From the NCBI RefSeq assembly GCF_010389155.1, contig NC_057761.1:57224587-57288586 (forward strand): DNA of 64,000 bases, given 5' to 3'. The notes beneath the pieces were generated by a model. The model searched no databases. It had not been told where the DNA came from and saw nothing but the letters and a program-made list of their open reading frames with translations. Of the stretch, positions 1 to 12,612 are shown piece after piece. The DNA is from Erigeron canadensis. Taxonomy: Eukaryota; Streptophyta; Magnoliopsida; Asterales; Asteraceae. Every line of letters begins with the position of its first letter. The stretch's first letter is position 1. The position numbers and the translations under genes are program-made.

Positions 1-131
1 AATTAAATTAGTAACTAAAGAATAAGGTAATTTAGAAAATAAGAAAGGGGTATTTCTGTCATATCGCACAGAGTAACTTTCAACATTTCCAAAAATAGAA
101 AGGGCTATTTGTTTTTATAATATAGTATAGA
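1..131 (-). mobile_element. Helitron-like element, 5' end only
   Basis: Read on the minus strand, the segment starts TCTATACTATATTATAAA at position 131, with a T at 132 on the plus strand. This is the start of a non-autonomous Helitron-like family seen repeatedly in this window (11,936-12,268; 31,957-32,795; 32,054-32,462). The 3' end lies beyond the left edge. No protein is encoded. The family assignment rests on shared ends and is by eye. Confidence 0.5.
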
Positions 132-182
132 TAGTATTCACTCTTACACATATTAAAAATTGATAAGGTGAGATATAAATAA

Positions 183-442
183 GGGATTAATCACGAAAAG
201 ACCAACGTACTTTTTCATTTGTACACGATTGCCTATCATACTTTTTATTGATGAGGTTTACCCACATACTTTTTTTTTGTACACGGTTGACCAAAAGTTG
301 ACCGGTTTACCTGTGATAGTCGGTAATATTGGTCAACCGTGTACAAAAAAAAAAGTATGTGGGTAAACCTTATCAATAAAAAAGTATAATGGGCAACCGT
401 GTACAAATGGGAAAGTACGTTGGTCTTTCCGTGATTAATCCC
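183..442. mobile_element. MULE-type foldback MITE with 9-bp target duplication
   Basis: The two halves are inverted copies of each other. The left end begins GGGATTAATCACG and the right end is its reverse complement, and the similarity runs inward through a shared GTACACGG motif. The element is flanked by perfect 9-bp direct repeats TATAAATAA at 174-182 and 443-451. A 9-bp duplication is the signature of Mutator-like transposases. No transposase is present, so it is non-autonomous. An open frame on the minus strand across it comes only from the palindrome. Confidence 0.85.
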
Positions 443-451
443 TATAAATAA

Positions 452-2050
452 CATAAAATTGACATATACAACAAGCCAACAACAATGTTCTGGTTTAGAT
501 TGTACTGTACTATACTTAATTACTTATATTTATGAACAATTTATGTTATGAAATCTATCAACTGTATAAAATTACGGTTTGGAGGCTTTGATGACTTGAT
601 GTTAGACGGATATAATTTCATTAAAAATTTTTTTGACTCATAAATATTTGGGCTTTTTTCAAAAAAATACACAAGTGGGCTTGATACCCTATTATGATGC
701 CGTAGTTCGGCTTTATTTTACAAGGTTCGCAAATATGCTATACTTGGATAGTGGGACCGTCATTTCATTGGGCTTGGATAAGATTAATTGTAATATAATA
801 GAACCTCGGTAAATTAATAGATTTGAGACCGAGATATTTTATTAATCTAATGAGTTATTAATTTATTGAGTATTAATTTACAATATTCTTTTTAAGTTGG
901 AACTGAACAAATTATTAATTTTATCGAGATATTAACTTATCGAATATTAAATTGTAGAGGTTTAACTTGTATGCTATATATGTCGAAAATGATGAATGTC
1001 CGAAGGAAGGGTGTCGGCCTGACGGGTAGTTTTATTGAAAATAAGCTGATGAAATATAATTGGGCTTTGTTCAAGTCCAAAAAAGGAGAACGCAATGGCC
1101 CGATTGGACGTGATGGATAGATACTTAGATATATTGGGATTACTAGGACTCTGATTTGTACATCACACTTATTATCTTTATTACCTATATCACACTAATC
1201 ATCGTATGATAAATTTTGTATATCTTGTAAATTGTCACATAAACTATAATTTATTGTTAAAAAATATGTTGTATAAACATATTAAAACAATCATAATGGT
1301 GTATCATGTATGAAGTAACTATGTGTCACAAATCACATTCTTTACTAACACAATATCTTAAGTTTCAAATAAGAGTGCCTTTGGTTAATTTTTTGGTTTT
1401 TCACAAATTTTAATTTTCAAATAATTAGAACCCTCAAATATAAATTGTGGAGTATGAATCGATTTCCAGATACAATGATCGATTTGATCGTTGTTGTAAA
1501 GGGTTGAAAAATTGAAATGTTTATTTTAATAGCTATTGAAGTATAAACCTAAGAGCGTGGTTATTTTATCCACTGATTTATGCCGCTTCCATTATTACTA
1601 TTGGACTTGGCTATAAGACTTGTTTCCATTGCACCTGGAGTTCGTCAAGATACTCTTTCGGGTCAAGCTCTAGTGTTGTTTAAATAACTATTATTTGTGT
1701 AAATTAATCAATATTGTTATTTGTTCTATGTGTTAAATATACAAAGTCATATTAAAAATAACGACCTAATTGGTTAAGCAGTATTTTGTGACTTACGTTA
1801 GTTAAAAGATTAAACATACTATCCTCACGTATAGAAAAATAACAAATCCGTATGGAATCCTAATTTGTCATTTTTCTATATTATTATTTAAAAAAAAAAG
1901 GGATTTATTAAACGTTCTTATAGAAGAATTTTTCCAAAATTAACACCCACTTTTATTAGCAGAAGAATCGAATAAAGAGTGCGCGTTGAAGTAAACAGCT
2001 TTTATACTTTGTTTCCTTTCTCCCTCCCCCAAATCACTACACACACACAA
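452..2050. other. Intergenic, AT-rich
   Basis: No gene was recognised. An imperfect inverted repeat at about 803-962 has ends resembling AACCTCGGTAAATTAATA and AACCTCTACAATTTAATA and could be a decayed MITE, but no convincing target duplication was seen. From about 1,980 the sequence becomes pyrimidine-rich with a CA-rich stretch near 2,040, fitting the promoter and leader of the next gene. Confidence 0.5.
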
Positions 2051-2127
2051 TTCTTCACACATTTATTTTACCTTGATCTTCTCCTATTCCAAAATCAGTA
2101 CAATAAAATTACAGTTTTACCACGAGA

Positions 2128-5100
2128 ATGGAAAAAGTGATGAACATAATAAAACCAAAACCTAATCCACAACAACTCTTACGCGATTGGCAACGCCGTC
2201 TCCGACAAGAGACTCGCAACATCGATCGTCAGATTCGCGGTAACTTTTTCCTTTTTTTTTATTGATTTACTATCTGTAAAACTATATAACTGTTTAATAC
2301 AGTAATTAATTAATTAATGTGTTTTGTTTTTTGATTTGGTTAGATATTCAGAGAGAAGAGAAAAGTGTTCAGAAAGCGATCCGAGAAGCCGCCAAGCGAA
2401 ACGACATGTCTTCTGCCAAGGTTTTCTTTCTTTTCTTTTACTTATGGTTTTAGGGTTTTGTTTGTTTTACTTTAAAGTTTGATTCTTTAGTGTTGCTTTT
2501 TACAGTTTATATTGCTATTGAAATATTTCGTACATCTAGAGTTTATTATGTTAATTGTCATCAAATTGTCGTTCAGTAAAATGCAGACTATTGGATAAAT
2601 TAGTAGGGAACATATCCTCATTGTCATTCAGCACACAAAAAAGAAAGAAAATTTGTTTCTTTTATCTAGAAACGCGTTTTTAGTCAAGAAACAATTTATT
2701 CAGGCAACATTAAATGGAAGAAAGGAAAAGGAAACAACCCCTTAGGCCGTTGCTTTATCTGCATAGCTGAACAATGATAATTTTTCAACTTATAGTCAAG
2801 ATAACTTTAGTACATTACCCTAATAGATGCCTTGTGAACCGGCCTTAGACTATTCCTTGAGAAAGTGATTGTTGCATACCGGCCTACTAATTATCTGACC
2901 CGATTTACGCGATTTTTGTTTGTTTTGGCTGATAACTACAAGGCTTAATTGTCTCGTAAATACTTATGTATTTATGTTTGAATTCATTCTTTCTAATGTA
3001 TTCTTTTCCATGTAAATTATTGACCTCAGTCACTGGCAAAAGAAATCGTGAGATCCAGGAGAACCGTGAACCGCCTCTATGAAAATAAAGCTCAGTTGAA
3101 TTCAATATCAATGCATCTAGGAGAAAGTGTCGGTAAGTTCTATGTGCTATCTTTTGAGTCTGTTCATCTAACTTCAAGAAATTATCTTTTTGCTTTACTT
3201 TATGCATGGATTGATGTTACCTGCCCATCATTAGTCATTAACGCCTAGGTATTTGCTGCATTTGTGTTTATGTCATCTTTTGGTCTGTTGTTAAGATAAA
3301 ATCATTGTTATTGTAGTTGTTTGTGAATTTAATTTGAGTATGAAGGAAGTAGACAAAATATTTAGTCCTATAGTGGAGTAAGTGAGCAGTCTGCATCAAC
3401 TAGAATTGTTTTGCTTAGAATAATAACGATGTACAAAATTAACGGATCTTTGGAATCCAACTAGATGACTTGTGTAACTTCCCTGCCCAAAAGTACTGCT
3501 TTTCTTTAACTATGTCTCGGGTACAACATGCTGATGTGTTAGATACTTACTACTTAGATCTCCTTAGATTTCACCGACCATTGTATATTGCTGATGTGTT
3601 AGATACTTGTTACTTAGATCTCCTTAGATTTCGCCAGCCATTGTATATTTTTTTATCATTTAAAAAAAAAATAATAGCGATGTACAAAATTGATGGATCT
3701 TCTGAACCCAACTAGATGACCTGTGGTCTAACGGGGGTAACCTTTTACCCCGAAAAACTAGATGATTTGTGTTAACTTACTAACTTCCTTGCTTGAAAGT
3801 ACTGCTTTGCTCTAACTATGAGTCTATGACCTAGGTACAACATGCTGATGTATTAGATCCCCTTAGCTTTCCCTACTCGTTGTATAATTTTTAAATTCTT
3901 TTTTGTTTCCGTATGCTATATGAGAAAGTCGAAAGATTGTTATTAAAGGTGGCACTTTTGACCAATTTATTGACGGATGAGTCATTTTAGGCTATGGAGT
4001 TGTGGTTTATCGGCAATTCGGCATGCTATATGGTGTTTTTTTCTTTCTCTTTAGCTAAAAACAGGGGTTGAAAGGTTTTGAATGCTGTGGAATGTTTATA
4101 ATGCTTAGCTTTAAGGCATCCTAAAAAGCTAGTTAAGTATGGGAGTGACATAGCTCTAATCATATTTAACTCATTAACTACTTATAAAAAACAGACGAAA
4201 GATTGTGGGTTGACCATAACTGACCCCTTATGACACATCGTAAAAACAAACTGTTTCAGTCAGAGCCCATTTTGACATGTTACCTAACCTACCCATTTGA
4301 GTGACAACCTCTTATATGATGTATCAACATTAAATTATTGGGTTGCCACATGTATTGGTTATTTTATCAGCTTGTGACAACCTCTTATATGATGTATCAA
4401 CATTAAATTATTGTCAGTGATGGTTATAAAACTGATTTTGTTGAGTGAAGACCTTTAGCATGTAAAATATAAGCCTTGTTTCTTTAAGTTGGTACTCCTT
4501 AATTCCGGTTACATGCTGAATATTTTTTGAGATTTTCGATTGATACTGGAGAAGTTATTTGGTAATTTAAATGCCTTTTCAAGCCAGTCATCTCTTTAAG
4601 CCTGTGAATGAGTTCCTCAAATGGCTACCATGTTTTGAGTTCGCTAGTTATATCTGCTGAATCTGAGTCTTTGCAGCTGTAGCTCGTACGGTGGGGCATC
4701 TGTCTAAGAGTGCTGAAGTTATGAAGATAGTTAATAACCTAATGAAGGCTCCAGAAATGGCTGTCACAATGCAAGAATTCAGCAAAGAAATGACTAAGGT
4801 ACTTCATATCTTGAATTCTGTTTACTTTTTGTCAAATAGTCAATTCATGATTTCATGCAAGTTTATCTGCATATGCATTCGTTTATTAGGCATGTGTGTC
4901 CTTTTAGAATGTTGAATGGACTTTGACCAAGGGTTTGTATGGATGGGCACTTTGAAATAGTTAGAATTAGACAATCAGCTGTAGTAGCATGGGCTGTAGA
5001 GAGAGTATTTGTATTTTCTGCTGTGATCATCATATCATGAAAATGCTGAGGTTTTTGCTAATTATATAATAAGGAATTCGTAGATAAGATTACCAAAATT

Positions 5101-5717
5101 GCCATATAAAAAGGAGAAAAGAGGTTCTGTGAAATGGGGGAAGGGTAAATTTTTACCATTAGATAATCAGTTTTGTTGCATACGGTATCAAGCTGATCAT
5201 TTAATCAGATAATGTGTTTTAGAACGCAAATTTTAAAACCCCAATCACTGCTTGCTTTTATCATTCAGCAAGTTTTTTAAGGAATACTTATATGTATAAT
5301 ATTGACTCTTGGTATGTTATTCCAGGCGGGTGTTATTGAAGAAATGGTGAATGATGCTGTTGACTCTGCACTGGATTCAGATGACATAGAAGATGAGATT
5401 GACGAAGAGGTTGATAAGGTTCTAACTGCAATAGCTGGCGAGACTGCTGCACAGCTTCCTGAAGCAGTCAGGAAAGAGCGGTTAAAGCAACCTGCTCAGT
5501 CAACTGAAGATGTAGAGGTGCTTTCCTGACTTATATCTTTCATCAAAAGTTTATTGTAGACATTAGGATTATGCATGGTCCGGATTGAACGGTTTTAACT
5601 AAGAATTTAGTCCAAACCAATAATAACGGTTTAATGTTTTTTCAAACCAAACCGTCCAGATCAGTGTCTTAAACCAAACCAACCAAAACCAATTAAACCG
5701 GTTTGGTTTGGCCGGTT

Positions 5718-5748
<31 letters not shown>

Positions 5749-6676
5749 AATCGGTTTTAGGTAAAATAAAACAACTATTAAAGTAAAACAAATAAAACAA
5801 TAGGTCTCGCTTCATTGAAAATCATCGTGCATCAATTGCTTCGTGAATCTTCGTGCATCAATTTAATCATGATCTAAGGGTCAAGATCCTGTCTTATTTG
5901 TTTTACTTTAATACTTGTTTTACAATATCCAACCCCTATAAAAATCATATGGTTATAGCTAACATACTAAGATATAGTGAGATTATATTCTTCATATGTC
6001 ACAATTACCATGATATAATTAATACAATGACATAATTACTTGAGTAGAAATATAAACTTATATTAATAATTACATATGTTAATCTAATGGTCCGGTTTGG
6101 TTTAAATGGTTGGTTTAATCTTTAAAACCGCAAACCAAACCGTAATAACGGTTTATGAGGAGAAAAAACCGTCGGTTTAAATTTTTGATTTCAAACCGAC
6201 CAAACCGTACAATTGGTTTGGTTTAACTGGTTTTATTGGTTTCAACCAAACCATGCACATCCCTAGTAGACATCACCAGATAACATGACAATTTTGACTT
6301 GTTTACTTTTAAATGGGTCGATTTGGGTTATATTTAATCTGTAATGGGCCGAGTGAGCAAATTTAAAAGTGTGGTTGAAAGCTGCCCCACAATTTATTTT
6401 TTATATTATTTTTAAACTTGTCAAAAAAAAAGAAACTTATGAAATTTTAAAAGTGTTCTAATCATTGTTGAAAAACTAATCATTAAGAAAATGTTCGATT
6501 TTTTTTGGACAAAAGGTGTTACATTCTACCCCATCCCAACTAGCAACATTTACCAAAAGTTACCCATGTCTGTTTTTGTACCTCTAATTGTGGATGTGAA
6601 TATGTAGGATGAGGGTGTCGATGATGAGGAAGAATTAGAAGAAATAAGGGCCCGCCTTGCCAAAGTAAGGTCGTGA
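2128..6676 (+). CDS. VPS24: Vacuolar protein sorting-associated protein 24 (CHMP3-like ESCRT-III subunit)
   Basis: Six exons: 2128-2239, 2344-2420, 3030-3132, 4677-4798, 5326-5517 and 6608-6676. All introns are GT-AG with consistent phase, giving 224 aa, close to the usual plant length. Family knowledge: VPS24 polymerises with the other ESCRT-III subunits on endosomes, forming intralumenal vesicles that carry membrane cargo to the vacuole. Visible features are a basic N-terminal helix (starting MEKVMNIIKPKPN, then an Arg-rich stretch), coiled-coil-prone middle exons, and an acidic region near residues 145-165. The extreme C-terminus (EELEEIRARLAKVRS) fits a MIM1 motif, which binds the MIT domain of the VPS4 ATPase. 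The start is the only ATG in frame with exon 1 after the CT-rich leader. Intron 3 holds tandem repeats and intron 5 a hAT-type element. Whether this is paralog 1 or 2 cannot be told. Confidence 0.93.
3422..3900. repeat. Nested tandem duplications in VPS24 intron 3
   Basis: A unit of roughly 62 bp (GCTGATGTGTTAGATACTT onward, ending CATTGTATAT) occurs twice in tandem at about 3530-3650. The larger surrounding segment starting CGATGTACAAAATT is also repeated, at about 3428 and about 3679, with the second copy carrying small insertions. No transposon ends were seen, so local duplication is the simplest explanation. Confidence 0.7.
4302..4416. repeat. Short direct repeat in VPS24 intron 3
   Basis: A segment of about 41 bp beginning TGACAACCTCTTATATGATG is present at about 4302-4342 and again at about 4376-4416, with about 30 bp of different sequence between them. 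The copies look identical by eye, suggesting a recent local duplication. Confidence 0.75.
5564..6265. mobile_element. hAT-type non-autonomous transposon in VPS24 intron 5
   Basis: The 702-bp element has inverted ends: left TAGGATTATGCATGGTCC and, read inward from the right, TAGGGATGTGCATGGTTTGG. It is flanked by perfect 8-bp repeats GTAGACAT at 5556-5563 and 6266-6273, the length expected for hAT insertion. The interior is dominated by repeated AAACCG and GGTTTGGTTT motifs on both strands, so the arms can fold back, and it contains a (TA)n run near 5727-5749. No transposase is encoded. Confidence 0.85.
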
Positions 6677-7684
6677 TCAGGCTTTTGTATCATCTGCATT
6701 AACGTATGAGACGGTATATACTATTTTCGAGATGTGGCTGCAAGTCTGCAACTATATACCCCTTTATCCAATATATAGCATCTTTAGGGTATGAAAAACA
6801 TCTGTTTACTGTAATCAGAAAATTGTTACTCCCTATATAATGTAATATTATGTGTCCCTCATGTTAATTTTTGAAAGACGGATATTTATGGCTGCAATCA
6901 CACATTTATTATGTGATAAAAAATATTTGCAGCATATGTAAATCATCGTGTAAACAGGAAATTGTCTTGCTACTGATGTATTATTTATTTATCTTTCTAT
7001 GTTCATCGCATCCCTCTGGTGGTGGTTGTGTTTTAAGTAATGAAACATGCCAATTAATGTGATGTATATTGGGATGTAATATGTGGGTGTAAACTTGTTT
7101 TTGATAAGAGTATAAATATAACATTTTTCCTTCACTTTAGATGCTTTCTTGCTTTAAAGGCGAAGGGTTGCATACTTGCATCCAATTAGTTGAACATAAT
7201 GAATATTCATGCTTAACAACACACCACATGTAAGCTAGTTGGGTTATCTGTTTCGGATACCACCAGGTCTATTTAAAGGAAACCTAGCAAATCTAAGGGA
7301 TAGCAAGAGACAACCAGATTCTCTGTGATAATGGCAAACCAATGGTGAACTGAGCCAGCCACGTCTAGTCAGTAGCGATAAACATTTGGTTGGTTCTGAA
7401 TATCTGATTTGTTTTCATCCATCGTTTCGTTTCATTGGCCTAACTTATAGACCAAATGAATCCAAAGACAGTTAAACATGGAAGGTGGTTCCGTTTCTTT
7501 TTCTACTTTTTGGAAAGCCAAGAAACTTCTATACCCAAATATTCAATTACCTCCAAATTGGCTAAACACTACTTAAACAACTAATCAAATCGGCATTGGA
7601 AAGTGCTTCAACTTCTATTCAGGAAATTTAGCAATTCAAGATTATTATTTTGGAGTTTGGACAAACCAAGATTACTATTAAATA

Positions 7685-7741
7685 ACGGACGATGAAGAGA
7701 CACGTCGCTGAGTCCAATCACCACTGCTGCTAAAAAAAAAT
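7685..7741 (+). mobile_element. SINE, 5'-truncated 3' end fragment
   Basis: The fragment starts at GGACGATGAAGAG and ends in CCACTGCTGCT plus an A run. The same tail ends the SINE at 17,942-18,170. It is flanked by a 16-bp duplication with one mismatch (AGATTACTATTAAATA at 7669-7684; AGATTACTATTGAATA at 7742-7757). Truncation, an A tail and a long target duplication are what LINE-driven retrotransposition produces. Confidence 0.75.
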
Positions 7742-8000
7742 AGATTACTATTGAATATGATGTAATCGCCGTAGAGGAGCAGATAGTTTTTATTACATGA
7801 GATTGATTAACCGTTACATTGTTGACTATGAAATAAAATAAGAATCCATGGATTTCACCAAATTAAAACACCTGGACTATGATCACTATTAGACCATTAT
7901 TTGTATGTCTTCTTCAAAGTAAACAACGTGGAATCTTTAAACATTGCTAACATCCATAACTTTAACTTTAATCTTTGTATCTATGTATGTCTTACCCAAC

Positions 8001-8200
8001 CAGCGGCGGACTTGAACAACATACCAGGAGGGGTCAAATATTTTTGAAGTTTTAGATTTTCTCTTTTCTACATCTATGTTTTGTTTTTGAGGGGGTAAAA
8101 ACACATAAAATCTTTTATTTATTCTTAAATAATATATAATTACTAAATATGATCCAAAATTTTGGAGGGACCATAACCCTTTGGTCCTTATCCGCCACTG
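8001..8200. mobile_element. hAT-type MITE, CAGTGGCGGA family (copy 1)
   Basis: A 200-bp element with ends CAGCGGCGGA and TCCGCCACTG, flanked by perfect 8-bp repeats TACCCAAC at 7993-8000 and 8201-8208. The internal sequence is homologous, in inverted orientation, to the element at 47,035-47,239. It has no coding capacity. Confidence 0.88.
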
Positions 8201-8729
8201 TACCCAACCATAGGTATCGATATAGATTACGAATTTTTATATACACCACAATATTTTGTTTACATAAGAAAACTTTTACTAATGATTTTATGGTAAATAC
8301 CACATAAGCACTTTCCTCGACTCTTAAAGGCCCAAAACATAGTATTTAGTAGAATTGGGTTTGGTATTCAAAAGGGGGTACCTGCCATTGTAATGTAATG
8401 ACTTTCTGTGAATAATGTATTTGGTTATATTCAAGAAAATAAAATAAAATAAAAAATAAAATAATGAATAATAATAAGGGTTTTGTTAATGACAGTCCTT
8501 TAACTTGTATGGTGCGTTAATTAAACTAGAGTCTAATTTGGTACAGATTTGGTTAAATTTCGATACACATCGGGTCGGACTGTGAACCAGATTATCGACA
8601 ACATGTTGGAGAAACCAAGAACATAAAGAGTTGACTTGCGAGTTTGAGATTATGTAGTTTACTTCTTGAATACAATAACATTGATAGTATTGTATAGTTT
8701 TTTTCCACTAAAAAAAGTCATATTGTTTG

Positions 8730-8767
8730 ATTAGCTAGCTTAAATTCAATTAGCTAGCTTAAATTCA
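8730..8767. repeat. Tandem 19-bp repeat, two copies
   Basis: The unit ATTAGCTAGCTTAAATTCA is repeated perfectly head to tail just upstream of a SINE insertion. Confidence 0.8.
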
Positions 8768-8805
8768 GAATACGAATATATTGTTTGATTAATTAATGAA
8801 TACTC

Positions 8806-9042
8806 GCCATTGGGGTGTTAGCCCAGTGGTCAGGGGGTTTTCCACAAAGAGGTTTCCTTCTGGGGGGTCTCAGGTTCAAATCCTGCCACATGCAAATGTG
8901 GTGAGAGGGCCTTAGCAATGCTATACTCATCTAACACATGAGGAGCAAAACCTTTAAGGCATTGCCAGGAGATGAACCGGCGTGGACGCATCCGCGTGGG
9001 AGGTGTTAGCCATTTATCCGTTACTGCCTTTCAAAAAAAAAT
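8806..9042 (+). mobile_element. tRNA-derived SINE, full length
   Basis: Pol III promoter boxes are visible: A box TTAGCCCAGTGG at 8818-8829 and B box GGTTCAAATCC at 8873-8883, followed by a tRNA-unrelated body and a terminal A run. A 13-bp target duplication TTAATGAATACTC flanks it (8793-8805 and 9043-9055). The intact duplication suggests a fairly recent insertion. Confidence 0.88.
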
Positions 9043-9634
9043 TTAATGAATACTCCGTATTTTATATGAGATGATATGGGTCTTAATATGTTTGTTTTAA
9101 GTTTATTTTGTCCTATCGGTAAAATCAAAATAGAGTATATATAAAACTCATGAAAACAACACATCAAGGACATTATTATTTCAAATTTCAAATTTTCAAT
9201 ACACTGAAACAAAATTATTAGCACACGTCGAATAAAAATAGTGTTTGGTTGCGACAGAATATTAAAAACCAAGTTTAAAAATAAATATAACGTGAAATTA
9301 AAAAATTTATTACCAATTTTGAGCATGAAAATTGAGTAGCTAAGTTTATCAACCTTCTAATTCGATCGTTTTCTATAGGTTGCAATATAACAACCTTTTT
9401 TGTATAAAGAACACAACATGTGTACAATGATTTTTGACCAGACAAGGGTTCCTTTTTTTTTTATTTAAATTTTTTATGTCTATCTATTTTATTTTTTTTT
9501 TATTATTCGTTCACTTAAACTTGTACAAAATATATGTAACTTTTTAAACATGATAATAAATGGTCTAATTGGATTTAACGGTTACCTTTTTATGAGTTAT
9601 TTAAAAAAAAAACAATAATTGGAAAAATACTATG

Positions 9635-9866
9635 TTAGTTCGCGATAATAAAGGGAAGAAGATGATTGCAAGAGATACGATAGTTATTTTTGCACATATA
9701 CTCTTGAACTTTTCTTTGGGTGATCATCCTCAGAGACACTTTCGGTTTTATCCAAAGTCTTAAGTTCGATCCTATTGGAAAGACGAGCCTGGAGATTTTT
9801 CCCTCTGAATACTTGTAACGACCCATGATCAACATCTTGTTGTCTAGGATTCGTGCAAGGTTTCAT
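9635..9866 (-). other. Unrecognised exon-like fragment
   Basis: The minus strand has two overlapping open frames of about 60-66 codons with less AT-biased composition than the surroundings. One reads MKPCTNPRQQDVDHGSLQVF and continues to a Lys-rich end. I recognise no family, and no partner exons were found nearby. It could be a gene fragment captured by a transposon or chance. No function is proposed. Confidence 0.2.
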
Positions 9867-11935
9867 TATTATACGGTGAGGTTTCTCTGATGTCGTATAT
9901 TGACTGAATGTGTTTTTTTAAAAAAAAGAATACACTCTTGAATTTGCATGTAATAAATTTTTTTTTGAAAACTTTTAAAAACAAGAAATAAAACAAAGAT
10001 ATATTGCCCTTGGTGTATGCATGATGATAAAAATTTTAACTAGATAGTTATGATAAATTTGATAATTTTTTATTTTTATGTTGTTTTATTTTTATGATAT
10101 TCTTTGTATTTCAAAATTCAAAAAACAGGTCTAGTGTAATATATAAGAAATAAAATTTACATTTCTAAAATAATCTTAGGTCTTGATACAGAATTACCTA
10201 CATGCTTAAAAAATTATATTTTGCTCTCAAATTATCAACGACCTAATTAAATTTTCCAACCATGTTGTGAAATTTATAAGGTGTTTGAAATTGCATTTTA
10301 ATTGATTATATTAATTGTTGTTTTTGAAAATACAAATAATTAGAAAAAGTGTTTGGCTATTAAATATTTAGAAGAGAGTGTTTAAAGAAACCTCCAATAC
10401 ACTCCTATATAATCATTAATTTAACTAATTATGTCATTAAATATTTTTTTTTCTTTCCTAATCATTAGATATCATATTAAATAAACTACATTAATTATCC
10501 TTTTCTCTTTCTAACGATTATTTCATAAAATAATTTTTTTAAATATATATATATCTTTTAATAAACTTTTTATTTAATAGTTTATATATATATTTTTATC
10601 TTTATATTAAATTGTGTTAGTGATATTATTAATAAATTTTCTTTTTTCATAAAGATCCAAAAATAACATAAATCATAAAGAAATATTTAAAAAACAATAC
10701 CAAATACAATAACATTAAAATATCTAATATATAGACTAAAACTCTTTCATGCAGAAAAAGTTGATCATATAAATCTAAACGTTGTATAAGCGAAAAAAAA
10801 AATAAACTTACAAACTAACGCATCTTAGTATATGAGAGTACTTATAGTAGGTCCTTTTTTTATTAACACAATTAATTTTTTCAAAACTTTTAGTCACCTA
10901 TACATACATATGTATATAAATTTCACACCAACAGACTCTTAAATTGGAAGCTTTGGTCTTAGCTTTGTATTCAATCCAGTAATTTTTCACATGACTTAAA
11001 ATAATAATAATAATAACAACAACAATAATACTAATAATTTCTTGTAACTAATTTTAATTTGATGTATTAAATGCAATGTTTGAGCATATTTAATATGATG
11101 TAATTTAATGTTAATGTTTGATATAAAATTTGTTTAAATAACACATTAGAAATATAAATGAACAAAAAATTTGACTAAAAATTAATGCTATAGGGTTTAC
11201 TTAGTAAATGGGGGTTTCAATAGCATGTTCCATTTAGAATGAAATCACAGTTTTGATAAAGCAGATAGAGACATATATTTTTAAAACACAATATTAAAAA
11301 CGCAAAATTTAATTTGAAAACGTAATCCAAAACACTCGCTAAAGATACCTAAGAATAACATGATGAACGAGATCAACATGAAAAACAACTTCCGTATCAA
11401 GAAAATCACAATTCACAAACCACATCAACATTATAAACAAAAGATTTTGTTTTACGTGAATCAATCATATAGATGAAGGCATGCTCATTTTACTGTCGAT
11501 AATCTATTTAGGTTTTACATAGAATTTTGATAATAATAGCCCTAATATTAATTGGTTATCATATATTCATATGTAAACATTATTTTTCTAACAAGAAAAT
11601 TACAAATTTTGCAACAAACAATTAGTTGTAAAAGCTTTTTAAAAGTAGTTAAAAGATAAATTCATTTTATATCAAAACCCAATAATTTATTTCGGATTTG
11701 AAAATACTTTGATACTTTTGACCTATTTCTTAGTCAAGTTTCAAACTGAAACAATCTCTCTATTATCTTTGCAAGAATTACCAACAAACAAATCGAAAAG
11801 ATCAACTATTTAAAGAAGTTCTATGTATATAAGTGAAACATTGAACAACATACATGAATCTTTGAGCATTAATTTTATTAGGCATATGGATGGATTAATT
11901 CCATATAATGAACATATATCTTCCATTAATTATCA

Positions 11936-12268
11936 CGAGCATGATACCCGCGCAATGCGGCGGCGGTGGTGTAGAAGACGGTCTAGTGGTGGCGGTGATG
12001 GTACTGTTGGTAGTGGTGGCGGTGTCAAGTGGTATAGGTTGATGTAATTGTGATAGTGAAAAGTTTTAGAAGATAAGGGTTTAAAGTGTTAAGTATTAAA
12101 ATAAGGGTTTATGGTGTAAATTAATTAATTAAGGGCAAAGTTGGTAATTTATAAAACACTTTTCATAGTGGGTTTTTATTAAGGGGCAATTTGGTAAATT
12201 TCCCTGTAACATTTGAGTAATTATTTCTAAAAATGGAAGGGGTGATAACCTTTATATAGGAGTATAGA
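11936..12268 (-). mobile_element. Non-autonomous Helitron-like element
   Basis: On the minus strand the element starts TCTATACTCCTATATAAAGG at 12268 (T on the plus side at 12269) and ends in CTCG at 11936 (A at 11935). The ATGATACCCGCGCAATGCGG stretch near the 3' end can form a GC-rich hairpin. Ends and hairpin match the nested copy at 32,054-32,462, whose boundaries are certain. The GGC-rich open frame across it is not a gene. Confidence 0.65.
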
Positions 12269-12526
12269 TATTAATGTGAGTAGTAATTATGTTAGTCAAA
12301 GTTAACCATAAAAAATTCAAAAAGAAAAAAAGGTTGAAGAAAGAGTCAAATGAGTGTTTTGTGATAAAGAATGCAACTATGGAATCATATCAAAGGACAA
12401 ATCACAGGAACATCCCCATAGTTAGGTTGAGCTCCCTTTCATTTTCATGCACTCCCTTACATAATGTGAATGAATCACAGCTCTTTCACACACTAATCCA
12501 AGAATCACAAACTCACTATCAAACAC

Positions 12527-12535
12527 TATATATAT
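12527..12535 (+). promoter_or_regulatory. Probable TATA box of the carboxypeptidase gene
   Basis: TATATATAT lies about 80 bp upstream of the chosen ATG at 12,613, in a C/A-rich leader context (CATATACATATATCCATC follows). This placement argues against the earlier in-frame ATG at 12,289, which would lie upstream of the promoter. Confidence 0.45.
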
Positions 12536-12612
12536 TCCATACATATACATATATCCATCAAACTCCCCACACACTTTTTCTTTCTAGCTTCTATCTTCTC
12601 TTCACAATCAAT

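Larger units (their letters stand above)
6677..12550. other. Intergenic region with scattered small transposons
   Basis: After the VPS24 stop there is an AT-rich 3' region. Listed separately are a SINE fragment (7685-7741), a hAT MITE (8001-8200), a 19-bp repeat (8730-8767), a full SINE (8806-9042), an exon-like fragment (about 9635-9866) and a Helitron (11,936-12,268). Nothing recognisable was seen in about 9,900-11,900 beyond long A and T tracts and an (AAT/AAC)n microsatellite near 11,000. Confidence 0.6.

Noticed and set aside
245..454. Minus-strand 69-codon frame
   Set aside because: It lies inside a palindromic MITE and is produced by the inverted repeat.
12289..12612. In-frame upstream extension of the carboxypeptidase frame to an ATG at 12,289
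   Set aside because: It would add 108 residues ahead of a good signal peptide, and a TATA box plus leader lie between the two ATGs.
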